Assembly: GCF_000247695.1 (NCBI RefSeq)
Contig: NW_004624801.1
Span: 4,678,713-4,742,712 of the forward strand
Direction: 5' to 3'
Source of the DNA: Heterocephalus glaber
Lineage: Eukaryota; Chordata; Mammalia; Rodentia; Bathyergidae
DNA: 64,000 nt
Shown: positions 13,305 through 43,773 of the stretch, piece after piece
Layout: each line of letters starts with the position of its first letter
How positions within the stretch are numbered: position 1 is the stretch's first letter
Translations under genes and position numbers: made by a program
Notes under the pieces: model-generated
Database searches by the model: none
What the model was told of the DNA's origin: nothing
The model's input: only the letters and a program-made list of their open reading frames with translations

Positions 13305-14065
13305 CTTTCACCATCATGATCGTCCTGGCCCTGGTCCGAATCGGGAAGGGCCAAGGGGAGGGGCACCCGCCCCTGGCCGACTTCTCAGGGGTCCGGAACC
13401 TGTTTGGGGTGTGCGTGTACTCCTTCATGTGCCAGCACTCCCTGCCGTCCCTCATCACCCCTGTGTCCTCCAAGCGCCACCTCACACACCTGGTGTTCCT
13501 GGACTACGTGCTGATCCTGGCCTTCTATGGCCTCCTGTCCTTCACTGCCATCTTCTGCTTCCGTGGTGACAGCCTCATGGACATGTACACACTCAACTTT
13601 GCTCGCTGTGATGTCGTAGGCCTGGCTGCCATCCGCTTCTTCCTGGGCCTCTTCCCTGTCTTCACCATCAGCACCAACTTCCCCATCATTGCCGTGACTC
13701 TACGCAACAACTGGAAGACACTCTTCCACCGAGAGGGCGGCACGTACCCGTGGGTGGTGGACCGCGTGGTGTTCCCCACCATCACCCTGGTGCCCCCTGT
13801 GCTGGTGGCCTTCTGCACCCATGACCTGGAGTCCCTGGTGGGCATCACAGGGGCCTATGCGGGTACTGGCATCCAGTACGTTATCCCTGCCTTCCTGGTG
13901 TACCTCTGCCGCAAGGACACTCAGCTGGCCTTCGGCTACGGGACTGTCAACAAGCACAGGTCCCCATTCCGCCACACATTCTGGGTGGGCTTCGTGCTCC
14001 TCTGGGCCTTCTCCTGCTTCATTTTCGTCACAGCCAACATTGTCCTCAGCGAGACCAAGCTCTGA
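13305..14065 (+). CDS. TMEM104: TMEM104, terminal coding exon (C-terminal half)
   Basis: This is the last coding exon of transmembrane protein 104, a multi-pass membrane protein of the amino acid/auxin permease-like group whose substrate is not firmly established. A pyrimidine-rich tract and AG at 13303-13304 form the acceptor; two bases complete a split codon, then about 252 codons run to TGA at 14063-14065. The product matches human TMEM104 almost throughout: ADFSGVRNLFGVCVYSFMCQ, FPVFTISTNFPIIAVTLRNN, FVTANIVLSETKL at the C-terminus. At least five hydrophobic membrane segments are visible. The N-terminal half is outside the window, so only this part can be judged; it has no frameshift or stop. 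The gene runs tail-to-tail with GRIN2C. Confidence 0.97.
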
Positions 14066-16774
14066 TGGCAGGACATTCCTGGTGACAAGAGGGCTGGGGG
14101 CAAGATTTAGTTGCCACCAGGCCTTCGTGGGCAGGCAAGGCAGGGGCTCCCAAGGGGACCTCCTCAGCTGGGGGTCTCTGCCAGGATCTGCCTGATCTGC
14201 ACCTGGCGTTGCCCACTGGGGCAGCATGTGGCTGCTCCCAGGTTCTAGAAGGTACCCCTCTGTTTTACACTCCACCCCTACCCCTGGAGGTGGGCTCCTC
14301 CCTCTGGGGTGGAAGAGGCAGTGCTGGCACTGCCACTATTTATACCAGACCCTGTGTCCCTCCTCCTCCCTCCTCAGCCCCTCCTTCGTCCTTGCCTGTC
14401 CACTAGCAACTGCTGCCACTTCAGGGGCCGATCCCAGGCCATAGCCACCCTAACTCAGCCTGCCCGTGACAGGCAAGGCCCACCTTCCTGCTACACCTGA
14501 GAGTTGCAAAGTGGCACTCCTAGGGGTAAGCCTGGCTAGCCCCAGTGACAAGAACAGAAAGTGTTAGTTGGCATCAGGGTCCCCAGTCCAGAGCTGTGAG
14601 GACCCTCGCTGTGGGTGCCAGCTCTGGGCGGCAGGAAGATGGAACAGGCCTTCCGCAGGGCACACAGCAGCCTGTAAGCTGGGTTTGAAGCTGGGGGAGG
14701 TCCGGCCTCCTGAGCATCAGCCCAGCTCACCACGATGCTCTGCTCCAACACTAAGGCGGCCCCCTTGGAGTCTGGCCGTGAGTGCTCGGCAGTCACTCCC
14801 TCTGTATTCCTGGGTGCCATAGGCTGGATAGAGCACCTGCCACCATTTCTGTGGCAGGAGGCCAGGTTCCCAGTCACCTCTTGCTCTCCATCACACATAC
14901 TCCTGCTGGGCTGGCCACTTTGGAAACAGGTGACTCCAGTGAACTGCATTTTCCATGTGCCTTCTGCTTCAGGCCTGGGGGTCTTTCCTGACCCTGGCTT
15001 CCCCCGACACTGGGCCTGGTCGCATCCATCCTGGAGCCCAGAGCATCTTGCCTCTGGAGGATCTGGGGGCTCAAGTTCCTGCCCCTCCCTCTTGATTTCA
15101 GTGCCTTGCCCAGCCCTGTGTGGGAGCCTTCCCCGCCTCCTCCCTTCTGTGTCTCACCATCTTTAAAGCTTGGATAGTGGGATGATGCCAGGTGTCCTGG
15201 GGCCCAGGGCAGGAGTTGCAGGGAATGGGCTTCTGCAGGTAGCACCCCTCCACCTCTGACTTGGCACCCCTGTCTCTGAGAGTCCTAGGTCATAACTGGC
15301 CTCAGTCTGCTTTCTCACCGCTGTTGCCTGCCTGCAGTTCTCACAGCTTTCCCCACATGTCATCAGCTTCCATCCATGTGAAAAGAAACACTCCTTCCCC
15401 ATCTGCCATAGTGGCACCTTCCCAGGAGGCCTTGCCCCGGATTGTACCAAGAGGCCAGCACCATGGTGGGGAAGCCAGGAATGACAAAGACCTGCTAGTC
15501 GCCGTGTGCTTGGGCTTTCCCTGAAGCTGCCCAGCTATTTTCTGAGAACTCAGTTAAAACATCTGTACTTACCCTTCTCCAATTACATTCCCTCTTGCTT
15601 AAGGACAAAGCAAATTAAATCATCCTGCTGCCTCAGGCTCCAAACCAAATTTTGGGCGCAAATTTATTGGCATCATAAAGCCCAGGTTGATTTATGTGAC
15701 AATCTGGAGCCACACACGGTAGAGTCTGGTAGCTGTGTTCCCCTCCACCTCCAAGCCAGGGCAGCCCTAGCCCTGGAGGCAGTTGGCCCAAGGTGACTGC
15801 ATGGCTGATGCCAAGCTGGGGCCCTTCCCACTACCACTGTCTGGTTTCTTTGCTCCTCTATCTCCACCTGCTGTCTGTTCTGCTAGAGGTCACCTTTTTC
15901 TACACCACCAGGCCTCTGCCGCTGACAGCCAGGCAGGCTGGAGGAAATAGAAGACCCTAATAGCTAGATATTAGGGTGATGCTCACTATGTACATTAGAC
16001 CTAGTCAGCTACAAGGTTTTCTGTCAACTCTGTGAGGTGGGCAAGTTAGGTCATGATTTCCATTTCCAGAGGGGCCTGGGGATCAGTGATGGGGAGGAAC
16101 CAGAGGATGCCAGCCCAGCCTGGCCCCGGGTACAGGTGTCACTGTGGAAAAGACATTAAACCCAGCATCCTCCAGTGATGTCATCCACCTGGACCAGTCC
16201 CAAGGGCCGGCAAGGTCAAGGTGGGCGTAATGTTCTTCATTTCACTCCCTGCCAAAGCACCAAGCCCACCTGAGCACTGGAACCTGGTGCCAGCAGCCCT
16301 AGGTGTTCTTCACCCAAGGCTAGAGAGGTGGCAGAGGCCTGGAGTTAGGGCAGGTGGCAGGTGACAGGCTGGGAGGCACTGCTGAGTGTTGGAAGGTGTT
16401 CGTGGGCACAGGGCCAGGCCCGGGGCCACACAGCTGTGCTCCCCACACAGGTCAGGAGCAGCCTCAGCAACAGGCTGATGTCAGAGCTGCTCTGCTGCCC
16501 AGGGGAAGTGACTGGCAGTGCCAGGCCTGGGAGAGTAGAAGGCTGAGACTTCAGCCTGCCCAGAATCAGAGTCCCAAACAAGGCTCACTCCCATCAAGGG
16601 CCACAGAAAAGCTGGCTCTTAGAGACCAGATTCAGGCTGCAGGAGAGCCCTGCCGTCTCCCCCCTTGAGCCTGGGGCCTGCAGTGTCAACTGCACACTGA
16701 AGAAGTAGCCTGTAAGGAGGGCATTCTGTGTGCCGGGCACAGCCTGCACAAGCCTCCAGGGTCTCTTCTTCCTT

Positions 16775-16872
16775 TGTGAAGTGGGGTAACAGCACCTATA
16801 TGGCTGGCCATCATGGGAATTAAAGGAGTGAGCTTAGTGCCTGGCATAGAAGTGCTCAATAAAGCTATTTAC
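16775..16872 (+). repeat. MIR SINE carrying the TMEM104 poly(A) signal
   Basis: The sequence follows the 3' half of MIR: 'tttgtgaagtggggtaacagcacctat', 'gggaattaaaggagtgagc', 'agtgcctggcatagaagtgctcaataaa'. MIRs normally end with such an AATAAA-containing stretch. Confidence 0.75.
16858..16863 (+). terminator. TMEM104: Poly(A) signal AATAAA (TMEM104)
   Basis: Canonical AATAAA on the sense strand about 2.8 kb after the TMEM104 stop. It is followed within ~30 nt by T/G-rich sequence (ttatttcccttgtc) that could serve as the downstream element. Confidence 0.7.
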
Positions 16873-16885
16873 TGATGCTTATTTC

Positions 16886-19180
16886 CCTTGTCACTCGCCA
16901 ACCATAACTTTGCTTGTAGCCCAAGACCTAGAACTCACTCAAGACTCCAGACACCTAAGTGGTTTCATAGTCTTCTAATGAGAGGAGGATTGTAGCCACT
17001 GCTTACTGCAATTCACAAGCAGGAAACTGATCAGAATTCTTCAGGGTCTAGACAGCTTTTGGGGGAGATGGGTTGGCTCTAGTTCCCCAACCCCCTGCAA
17101 ACTTGGAGAGCCCTCCCCTTTCAAAGAACAAGGCAGAGCCAGGCATTGTGGTGCACACCTATAATCCCAGCTACGCAGGAGACTGAAGCAGAATGATCGA
17201 AAGCTCAACACCAGCCCAGGGAACTTAGTGAGGCCCTATCTCAAAATTACAAAGGGCTGGGGATGTAGCAGTCAGTGGTAGAGTGCCCCTGTGTTCGATC
17301 CCCAATATCGGGGGGAGGGGAACAGGCCAAAGCAGGAGAGGCTGGGTCCTGGTAGAGGACATCATACTGGTCCTTTTCTGAACCTCTGCCCTCTTCCCCC
17401 CAACCTAGCTCCCTGGGAAAAGCTGGAGTGGATGCAAGATTTTGGCTAAAGACAGATGAGAGAAAACAGCTAGGGAAGTAGCAGCAGGGAACCTGCTAAG
17501 ACTATAAGATGATCCTACTGCCAGGGTAGTGACAGGGTCTCTCCCAACGTCCCACCAAAATAAACAATAGCCCTGGGGTGTCCCGTCCTTCAGGCCCTTC
17601 TTTAGGATGCTGTCACATCCATGGCATCACTTCCTTCTCCCCTGCTAGGCTCTCTGACTCCCTGGGAGATTCAGGATAGCCAGGGTGCTGTCCCTCTGGG
17701 AAGGAAGCCAGGACGCTCCCCATCTCCAAACCACGTCAGTGTCCTTCTTGTCTCTCCTTTGCCCAGGCTCACCCCTCCCATCTATTCCTAGAGAAGGAAC
17801 ACGGCAGCCAGAGCCTGGCCCAGTGAGCAGAAGCTGCCCCTCCTTAAAGCCAGCAGTAGGCTCAGCTCCACATTTGGCTCTTAATTAGCTTTCCAGTTCT
17901 TGGTTATTAATAATCTTGGGCAGCAAGCGGAGCAGCCTAGACCTCATGACTCCTCCCACCCTCACCTGCTTCAGCTTTCACCCCAGAGCTACACTGCAAA
18001 CCTGGCTCAGGGAGGATAAGGGGGCAGGTCCAGGGCCTAGTGGCTAGCGCTTAACTCTATCACATTGTGACTGTGCCCAAGGTCAAGCTCCCTTCCAGAG
18101 CCCTGGCCACAGCACGCACCTAGATTCACACTCCCCACCTGTTGTTGAGCCTCTGATCCTGGACCTTGCTCCAGCCAAGAAAATTCATATGGCAGAGGTG
18201 AACTTGACCATAATGGATGGGGGCGGGGGCTGTCACCTGTTCTTGGGGCTATCAGGCTCACCATGAATGGAGGTATAGCCCATCCTACCATTTCATCCCT
18301 AAACCAATACACAAAGGTCCAGTTCTCATGACTTTCACCCAAGCAGTGGGGTCTCTGGGAAATGAAAAGTATCCCTAGCTTCTTGGGCACCAGCAAGGAG
18401 CTGTGGGAGAGGGCACTGGCCAGAGACTCCAGTGGTCTTTGCATTCGGCCCTTCCTCCTCTCGACTATGTCCATGGAATTAATATCTGCCCAGCTTCCCA
18501 CAACCTCAGAGGATGGCCAGGCCTCCACCTTACACCCTCAGCAGCTGGGGAAGGCTCTGACATTTGACAGTGCTCCTGTGTGCGTGGACTGGATGGCCAC
18601 ATGAATGCCTTTTCACTTCACAGTTACTGTGGGGGACAGATGTAGTTGCACATGTGAAAACATTTCATACTCTAAGCAAGAATTGTCTTTCGAGCTGGTG
18701 CAGGGCCAGTGACATGTAACAGCAAAAGGAGATTGGCCGGGAGCCCCAGAGGGAAGTTAGAGGGTTGGAATGATGGGTGGATTCTCCCACCTGAGCCTCA
18801 CCTGATCCTAATGGTGCTTGGCAAAGATCCAGAGCCCACTGGGCAAATGCAGCCAGTCAGGGCACAGGCCAGTCCAGCAGGCTCCCCACAGCAGACCTTC
18901 CACAGCCTTTCCCACCTCGACAGTGTCAGGCTCCCAAGGGGTCCTTGGCAGGGAGTGACAGCCACAGCCCCGGCACATGTGGCTTCTGCTGCCTGGAGCC
19001 CCTTCCTCAGCTTCACCTACTCCCCACATCCCTCCCTCACACTCCTGAGACTGTCTCCCAGAGGAAGCTGCCCAGCTACCCCAGAGAGTCAGCCCACCTA
19101 GGATACTCCCATGATGCTCCTGTTGCCTACAGGCTATGGTGCCCCCTCCGGGATGCAGAATGAGGCAGCCAGGACCAGTG
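16886..19180. other. Intergenic spacer between convergent TMEM104 and GRIN2C
   Basis: About 2.3 kb separates the two predicted poly(A) sites. It holds a B1-dID SINE (17133-17322), otherwise mostly unique sequence, and an AT-rich block at 17878-17925 with TAATTA and TTAATAAT cores. No ORF here looks like a gene. Confidence 0.65.
17133..17322 (+). repeat. B1-dID dimeric SINE
   Basis: B1 half 'gccaggcattgtggtgcacacctataatccca' to 'ccctatctcaaaa', then ID half 'gggctggggatgtagcagtcagtgg' to 'gttcgatccccaata'. Confidence 0.8.
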
Positions 19181-19196
19181 AATTGGAAAAGGCCAG

Positions 19197-19202
19197 TTTA
19201 AT
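19197..19202 (-). terminator. GRIN2C: Poly(A) signal ATTAAA (GRIN2C)
   Basis: The plus strand reads TTTAAT, i.e. ATTAAA on the GRIN2C strand, about 410 nt past the stop codon. It is the first acceptable hexamer found after the stop. The cleavage position itself is inferred. Confidence 0.6.
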
Positions 19203-19610
19203 GTCCCAGAGGAAACACCACCTAGATGGAGCAAGAAGCAGGATGGCCCTGTCCCAGCCCCAAGTTCCAGCCTCCACGCCCCCAACCCAAGGCCACAGCA
19301 GCCATGACCAGGGATTGGCTAATATCAGGGCAGGGTCACCCTCTGGGGTCTTACTCCTTCTGCTCCCGTGACTCAGGCTGGGTGGGCAGGACTTCGTGTG
19401 ATTATGGAGGCAGCAACAGCCCAGCCCACTCTAGGACCTGAGCCTGCTGAGGTCACAGAGGTGGCTGTGGAAGCCATCGCCTGCCAATCGGGTCCCGTGG
19501 CCAGGATTTCACAGTCGAAGCAAAGAAAAAAAGACCCATCTTGCCTGCCCCCTACCCTTGGCAGTGCCAGGCAGAGAATCCAGAGCAGCAGGAACGGAGC
19601 ACCTGGCGCC
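19203..19610 (-). other. GRIN2C: GRIN2C 3' untranslated region
   Basis: About 0.4 kb of unique sequence lies between the GRIN2C stop codon and the ATTAAA hexamer. No repeat was recognised in it. Confidence 0.6.
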
Positions 19611-30729
<11,119 letters not shown>

Positions 30730-31119
30730 GTCCAACGGAGGGTCCTGCGGAAACACCAAGACAGACACAGAGAGAGGCAGACGGACAGACAAACAAGAGA
30801 TGAGGGCAAGGGTCAGAGGACACATATCCAGAGAGGGACAGAAAAGGGGGGACACCTCCCTCCACAAGGAGAAGTGCAGACAGACAGACACAGAGACAGA
30901 GAAGGAAACAGAGGTTAGCTGCGTGTCCCTAAGACACCCGAGGGGAAAGGGATGGGGGAGAATGGGGGCCGGGACAGCAGCTCACCACCCTCCAGCCTAC
31001 CACTAAACAGTATGCTCAGCAAGAAAGGCCCAGCCTTTGGAAACCCAGCCTCCCAGGCTGTGCCCTAGCAAGGGGCACTGAACATGCCAGCTCGGTGTTC
31101 AAGTGCACAGCATGCAAGG

Positions 31120-31245
31120 TGTGGTGCATGGCATAGTGTTCAAGGTCAGCCAGACCTGAATGCACGTCCCAGATGTGATAGGCCACCTGTGTGCTCCTGA
31201 GGCAGTCACCTAGCCCCTCTGAGCCAGGTTTTCTATCCCACAGCA
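31120..31245 (+). repeat. MIR SINE
   Basis: 'cctgaatgcacgtcccagatgtg', 'ctgaggcagtcacctagcccctctgagccaggttttc' follows the MIR core order (soluble 'cctctctgagcc' landmark). Diverged. Confidence 0.55.
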
Positions 31246-31635
31246 GAGACACTCCCTGCTGTCATCCACAGCCTTTTCCTGTAGGTGACAGCCCCTCAAC
31301 CAGGTGAAGGAAGGCAGCACTGTGACACCCCCACGCCCCACCCAGCCATCTCTACTGATCTTCCATGTGTCCCTCACCAGAACCTATGCCACACAGCCAA
31401 CTCCAGGACCCTCCCCTGTGTGGCTCCACTGGGCAGACACTGTCCTGCATCCTCCTGGACACTGGACATCACTGCCCCCCTTCCCGCTGGCTCAGTTAGG
31501 AGCAGCTCTCCCCAGCAGCGAGGCAGCGCTGACCTGTCCAGGGCCCGGGGCACCTGAAACCCTGAGCCGCTTCCCAGTCCATCACGGGTACCCGGGATCT
31601 TTCTAACCTAATATCAGAGAATAAAATAAATCAAA

Positions 31636-31692
31636 AGGGCTAGGGAAATGGCTCAGTGTGAGGGCTTTGGGTTCAATCCCCACTACAGGAAG
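31636..31692 (+). repeat. ID-type SINE
   Basis: 'gggctagggaaatggctcagtg' and 'ggctttgggttcaatccccactac' are box A and box B of an ID element, with part of the middle lost. Confidence 0.65.
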
Positions 31693-31699
31693 GAGGGAG

Positions 31700-32875
31700 A
31701 GAGAGAGACTAGGACTTGGGCTCGAGTCTCACCAGGTCACCAGGTGTCCCGCAGCCCCTGGCCCAGCCACTCCTTCCCCTGGTCTCCTCCACCTCATCTC
31801 CCATCTCCCCCTCCCTCCTGCCCAGCCACCTGTCCCACTGGGCTGCTGAAACGTTCCTCTGCTCCCTGGGCCCCTCCACAAGCAGGACAGCTGCTCTCTG
31901 ACACTCAGAACGAAGTCCAGACACCGCAGTCCCAGGTACAGGGCCCCCACACTGCCCTGACCTACTGTCTTTTTCATAGACCTCCAGCCCTGCCTGGCCA
32001 GGGGCCACACAGGCCCACACCATCACCTGCAGAGCCCGGTTCAGATCTGTCCCCTGGCTCGAGCACTCTTCCCAACAAAATTCTACTGTCCTCTAGAGTC
32101 CAACCTAAATCCCTTCCTAGGCTCCCACCCTGACCAGCCCTGGTCCCCCAGTTCCACAGCCCCTTTTCTCTTGCAGGTTGGGAGCTCTGAGCTGGACCCC
32201 TGCAGTGACCTCTCCACTGTGCCACGTGGCAGGAAGTTACCCACCAAGATGTCCCCTCCCTCACCCGACTGGACCTCCTTGAGAGCAGCACTGTTGTCTT
32301 GGAGCCCCCTGCTCACCCATTCTGGCCTTGTTCCTTTCACCAGTGGCCAGTAAAGAAATGTTGGCTAAATACCCGGGTCCCAAAGACTGGGGAGAGGGTC
32401 AAAGTGGTCAGTCCCCAGGGACACTGCATGCTGAAGGGCCTCAGACCTCCACGCGCCTAGGACCCTTCTTTCCCCGGGGTTCCACACATCTCAGGCAGGC
32501 TCCCAGGCAGGGATGGCACCACACGCTTGAATGTGGGACGCTGATCGACCCCCTCTCCCAGATCTGGAGCTCTGGTCCCAGGGGCCACCCCTGCCCCTTG
32601 GCAACAGAAGCCCGAGCCGAGGGCCTGGACCCACTGCGCTTAGCGAGTGGCCCCTCCTCTGCCGTCGGGTTTTCCTCCCTCCCTCCCTCCCTCTCCCCTG
32701 CCCAGCTAAAACCTGAACCCAGGCGCCAGGAGAGACACTGCCTGCCCCTCCATCTTGCCCCACAAGTGGCGGCCCTGAGTTCTAGCTCCTCCAAGACCAA
32801 CTGCCCCCCTCCCGGCGGATCCCGCTCGGGGCCCCTCCCCTCCGCAGGAATCTCTTACACTCGGGCTGTGAAGTT
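31700..32875. other. Presumed GRIN2C 5' intron sequence
   Basis: Contains an L2-like stretch (about 31900-32370, 'cgagcactcttcccaacaaaattctactgtcctctag') and C/T-rich unique sequence. No coding exon is supported. Confidence 0.45.
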
Positions 32876-32998
32876 CGGGGTATTTTTAGGCCGGCGATAA
32901 ATAATTCATAGGGAACGTGGCATCAGGCTGCCCCTGCAGGAGGAGGGGGCGCGAGCGGCGAAAGCCACCGTCACCCGCGGCTCAAGGACACTCGCGAT

Positions 32999-32999
<1 letters not shown>

Positions 33000-33044
<45 letters not shown>
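33000..33044. repeat. (CGG)15 trinucleotide repeat
   Basis: Fifteen uninterrupted CGG units by count, inside the CpG island; CCG on the GRIN2C strand. Confidence 0.95.
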
Positions 33045-33045
<1 letters not shown>

Positions 33046-33143
33046 AGAGGCGACTCGGGGTGCGGGGACCCGCGCCACGCCTCCTGGTGGCCAAACTGGG
33101 CACCACGCGCTCCGCGCCCCCCGCCTCACCGGAGGCCCCGCCC

Positions 33144-33145
<2 letters not shown>

Positions 33146-33185
<40 letters not shown>
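33146..33185. repeat. (AC)20 dinucleotide repeat
   Basis: Twenty AC units about 100 bp from the CGG tract, followed by an imperfect CACG/TACG run to about 33208. Confidence 0.95.
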
Positions 33186-33189
<4 letters not shown>

Positions 33190-35061
33190 GTACGCACGCA
33201 CACGCGCCCAAGCTGGGTCTCCACCTCCAGCCCCGCGGCGGGATGGCCGAGCTCGCCTGGCAGGAGGCGCTGCAGGCCAAGTCTCAGCCCAGGACACCCT
33301 CGTGCCGTGCCGGAGCGAACCCAGGAGTGCAGTTTCCTGCCTACCTGTCCCTTTCGAGCTCTTCTTCTTCCGAGTTTAGAAACAGGCTCAGAGCCACGGC
33401 CGCCACGTCCTGGGCCCGCTCCAAGATATATCCAGCGCGAGGGCACCCTGTCCAGATAAGCTCTCCTCGATTTTCCCGCGGCCGGGGGTCTGTGCTCGAG
33501 CCAGGACGGGGCCACCATCCGAGGGCTGGGGGCCAGGGTCAGAAGTCCCGGTGGGCGAGCAGGGCTGGGAAACACGGTGGACAAAGGGGACGAGCTTCAG
33601 GCCCAGCGGGAATTCGCCCCTCCCCACACAGCAGGAACTTCAAAGGGTCGCCGGGAGCACCCTGGGGGACTTCAGGCTGCAGGGCACCTTTGCTGTCGCC
33701 TCCCAGTGCTGCCCACCGAGGCCTTGGCATAAAACGCGCTCGGCAGCAGGAGACGCCGGCCGCTGCTCCCAGCCGTCGGGGATCCTGGTCCAAGCCCAGG
33801 AAATCAGGGTGCCCCGCTGGTGCCGCCCCGGGCCCCGGGCCCCGGAGCAGAGGCTCAGGCGTCGCCAGCCCGCCCCGCCCATCCCTCCTCTCCAGCCCTC
33901 CGAGCCTGGGTCCCCCGGGGCTTGGAGCAGCCTCTGGAAGACCCCGCCACGCCAGAAGTCCACCTTGATTTCCTGAGGCCAGAGGCGGGATCCTTTTACG
34001 AGACTCAGAGAGGAATGGGAGCCGGAGGAGAGGCCCTGGGGGACTCATTGCCGGTGACGGGGGTCGGGGATGGCAGATGCGAGCCGCAGATGCGGAGAGA
34101 ACACGGCGCCCGGGATCCCGGCGCGCCCACAGCCGCCTTTCGCCCTCTGGCTCCGTGCCCTCTCCATGCCCAGCTCCAGGTCGCGGCCCCCGCCCCGCTC
34201 CTCACCCCAGCAGCTTCCTACAGCAACAGTTGAGGGCCCCGGCATCCCAGACTCCCGCGTCCCCCCCTGCCCAGCAGGGTCGCTCAGCCGTGCGAAGGGG
34301 ACGAGGAGGGCTCGGCGACCCGGGGGACAAACGCCTTGGACGCTTCCCCCGCGTCCTTCCCGCGTGTCCGCCGCGAGTCTGTCTCCCCGGCCTCTCTTCC
34401 TCGCCTCCATCAGCCGGGGGCCAAACCCCAGGCCGGGTTCCCAAGGGCCCAGGTCCCCGGGCCGGCCCCTCCCTGGCTCCGTACGCGGGCCAGACTCTCC
34501 CCGGGTATCCCGCGTCTGTCTGCGCCGTTCTTTCCTGCGCGGCGCCCCAGCCCAGCCCCAAGTTGGCGACGAAGTCGGCGCTCCCGGATGGCCGAGCGCC
34601 CCCAGCCGCACTCACCGGGGGGAAAGGGCTCTGCGCCCGCGTCTGGAGCCCGCGCCCGTAGCCTCCCGCGCGCTGCATGTCCAGGCGCCTCGGCCGGGCG
34701 CGCTGGCGCGCTCGCTCCCTGCTCGGCGGGAGCCTGAACCCGACACCGCGGGGCCAGTGCCCGAGCCGCGGCCTGGGTCCCGCCCGCCCCTGCGCCCGGC
34801 CCAGGAGCCACCCAGCGCCCCTCTAGGTCCCGGGCTGGGCTGTGCGCCTCCGGCTCTCAGGGCTCGCCAGCCTGTGGCGGAGCGCTCGCCGACGCCTCCG
34901 CCCCGCCCCGGCCGGCGGGCCGCCCGCGCCCCTTCAGGCCCCTCCCTGCTGGCCCGAAGGCCGAAGGTCCGGGTACCCTCTCCCGTCTTCAGCATGGTGT
35001 CCCCAGAGCCAACACTCAGAGGCAAGTTCGACCTAGGAGGAAACACCAGCTTTCTAGGTGC

Positions 35062-35142
35062 CCTGGGTTCCAGCCCTCAGTTCACTAGCCGTGTGACCTT
35101 GGGCCAGTTAATTTCGAGGATCCATCAGTTAATAAAGTGAGG
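35062..35142 (+). repeat. MIR SINE fragment
   Basis: 'ctgggttccagccctcagttcactagccgtgtgaccttgggccagtt' is a clear MIR core. Confidence 0.75.
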
Positions 35143-35643
35143 CAGCATCTCGGAGCTGCCATAAGACTGTAAACTGCAACAGATTGAGGTACTATTTTTA
35201 AAAGGCTTGTAGATCTGGCTGGAAACGGATGGAGACCGGAAGGGATTGGGAGCGCAGAGAGGCGACACCGGCCAGTCCTGCCAGGCCGCTGAGAGGGACA
35301 GGGGGCAAGCTGCTGTCCAGTCATTCCGCTCCCACCCTTTTCCTTTTTGCATTGTTTTGATTGACACCGGCCAGAGGGGCAGCAGGGCAGGAAGGCTGGG
35401 GGACCTGTCAGAGGTGACTGTAGTGTGGACAGGAGAGGGGCAAGCCACAGCAAGAGAGCCAAGAGGAGAGGGAGGGTGGTGCTTGCCAGGCCTGACTGCC
35501 AAACCCCCCTCAAACCCCCAAGAGGCCCAAGATCCGGGAGCTGGTTCTGCAGCGCCACCTGGTGACCACAGGCAAGCTGCAGCCAGAAGGTGACCTGGGG
35601 CTCTAAAAGAAGCGCATCCACCATGGCCCTTGGTTTCAGCTGT

Positions 35644-35649
35644 TTTATT
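35644..35649 (-). terminator. FDXR: Poly(A) signal AATAAA (FDXR)
   Basis: TTTATT on the plus strand, AATAAA on the FDXR strand, 312 nt past the stop. It is the only canonical hexamer noticed there. Confidence 0.75.
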
Positions 35650-35960
35650 TCCAAAATATTCCTGACTCCACTGACTCCTCCCTCCAAAGACCAGTAGGAG
35701 AGAGGTGAAAGGGGGTAGGGCCAGCCTGTGCCTCCAGCCCTCCCTAACTTAAGGTCACCTCCTTGGGCTAAACCACAGTAGCAAGGGCAACCTTCTTGCA
35801 GGAGGAGGCAGTGCTGAGAGGTTCCTGGAGAAGAGTGGCAACCAAGCCCGCCAGAGCCAGGGCAGGCACACCATAGCTGGGGCTGAGTGCAGCTCAGACT
35901 GACCCAGACCCCTCCCCTGCTCAGCATTCTTCCCTTCCCTGACAGGGCTGGGATCCAGGC
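35650..35960 (-). other. FDXR: FDXR 3' untranslated region
   Basis: About 0.3 kb between the FDXR stop and the AATAAA signal. No repeat recognised. Confidence 0.65.

Positions 35961-43773
<7,813 letters not shown>

Larger units (their letters stand above)
14066..16885 (+). other. TMEM104: TMEM104 3' untranslated region
   Basis: From the TGA to just past the first good poly(A) signal is about 2.8 kb with no splice-flanked ORF. It includes a degraded MIR-like piece near 15950-16090 (reverse) and another MIR at its end. The exact cleavage site is inferred, not seen. Confidence 0.65.
32880..34960 (-). promoter_or_regulatory. GRIN2C: CpG island, presumed GRIN2C promoter and non-coding exon 1
   Basis: Dense CpG and very high GC over ~2 kb, lying 2.1-4.2 kb upstream of the GRIN2C start codon and before the 3' end of FDXR, so GRIN2C is the only gene it can serve as a 5' end here. 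GRIN2C needs at least one upstream exon because its ATG exon begins with an acceptor only 15 nt before the ATG. I cannot place the transcription start or the exon 1 donor. Long ORFs here are products of GC content. Confidence 0.65.

Noticed and set aside
30730..30891. In-frame extension upstream of the GRIN2C start codon
   Set aside because: A CCGCAG acceptor at 30745-30750 shows that this is intron; the signal peptide begins at the chosen ATG.
32997..33968. 323-aa ORF starting with a poly-arginine run
   Set aside because: The arginines are the CGG repeat and the following Thr-His run is the AC repeat; it is a translation of simple repeats.
34070..35140. 356-aa plus-strand ORF in the CpG island
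   Set aside because: Pro/Arg/Ser-rich translation of very GC-rich DNA, overlapped by long ORFs in most other frames. No domain or homology recognised.
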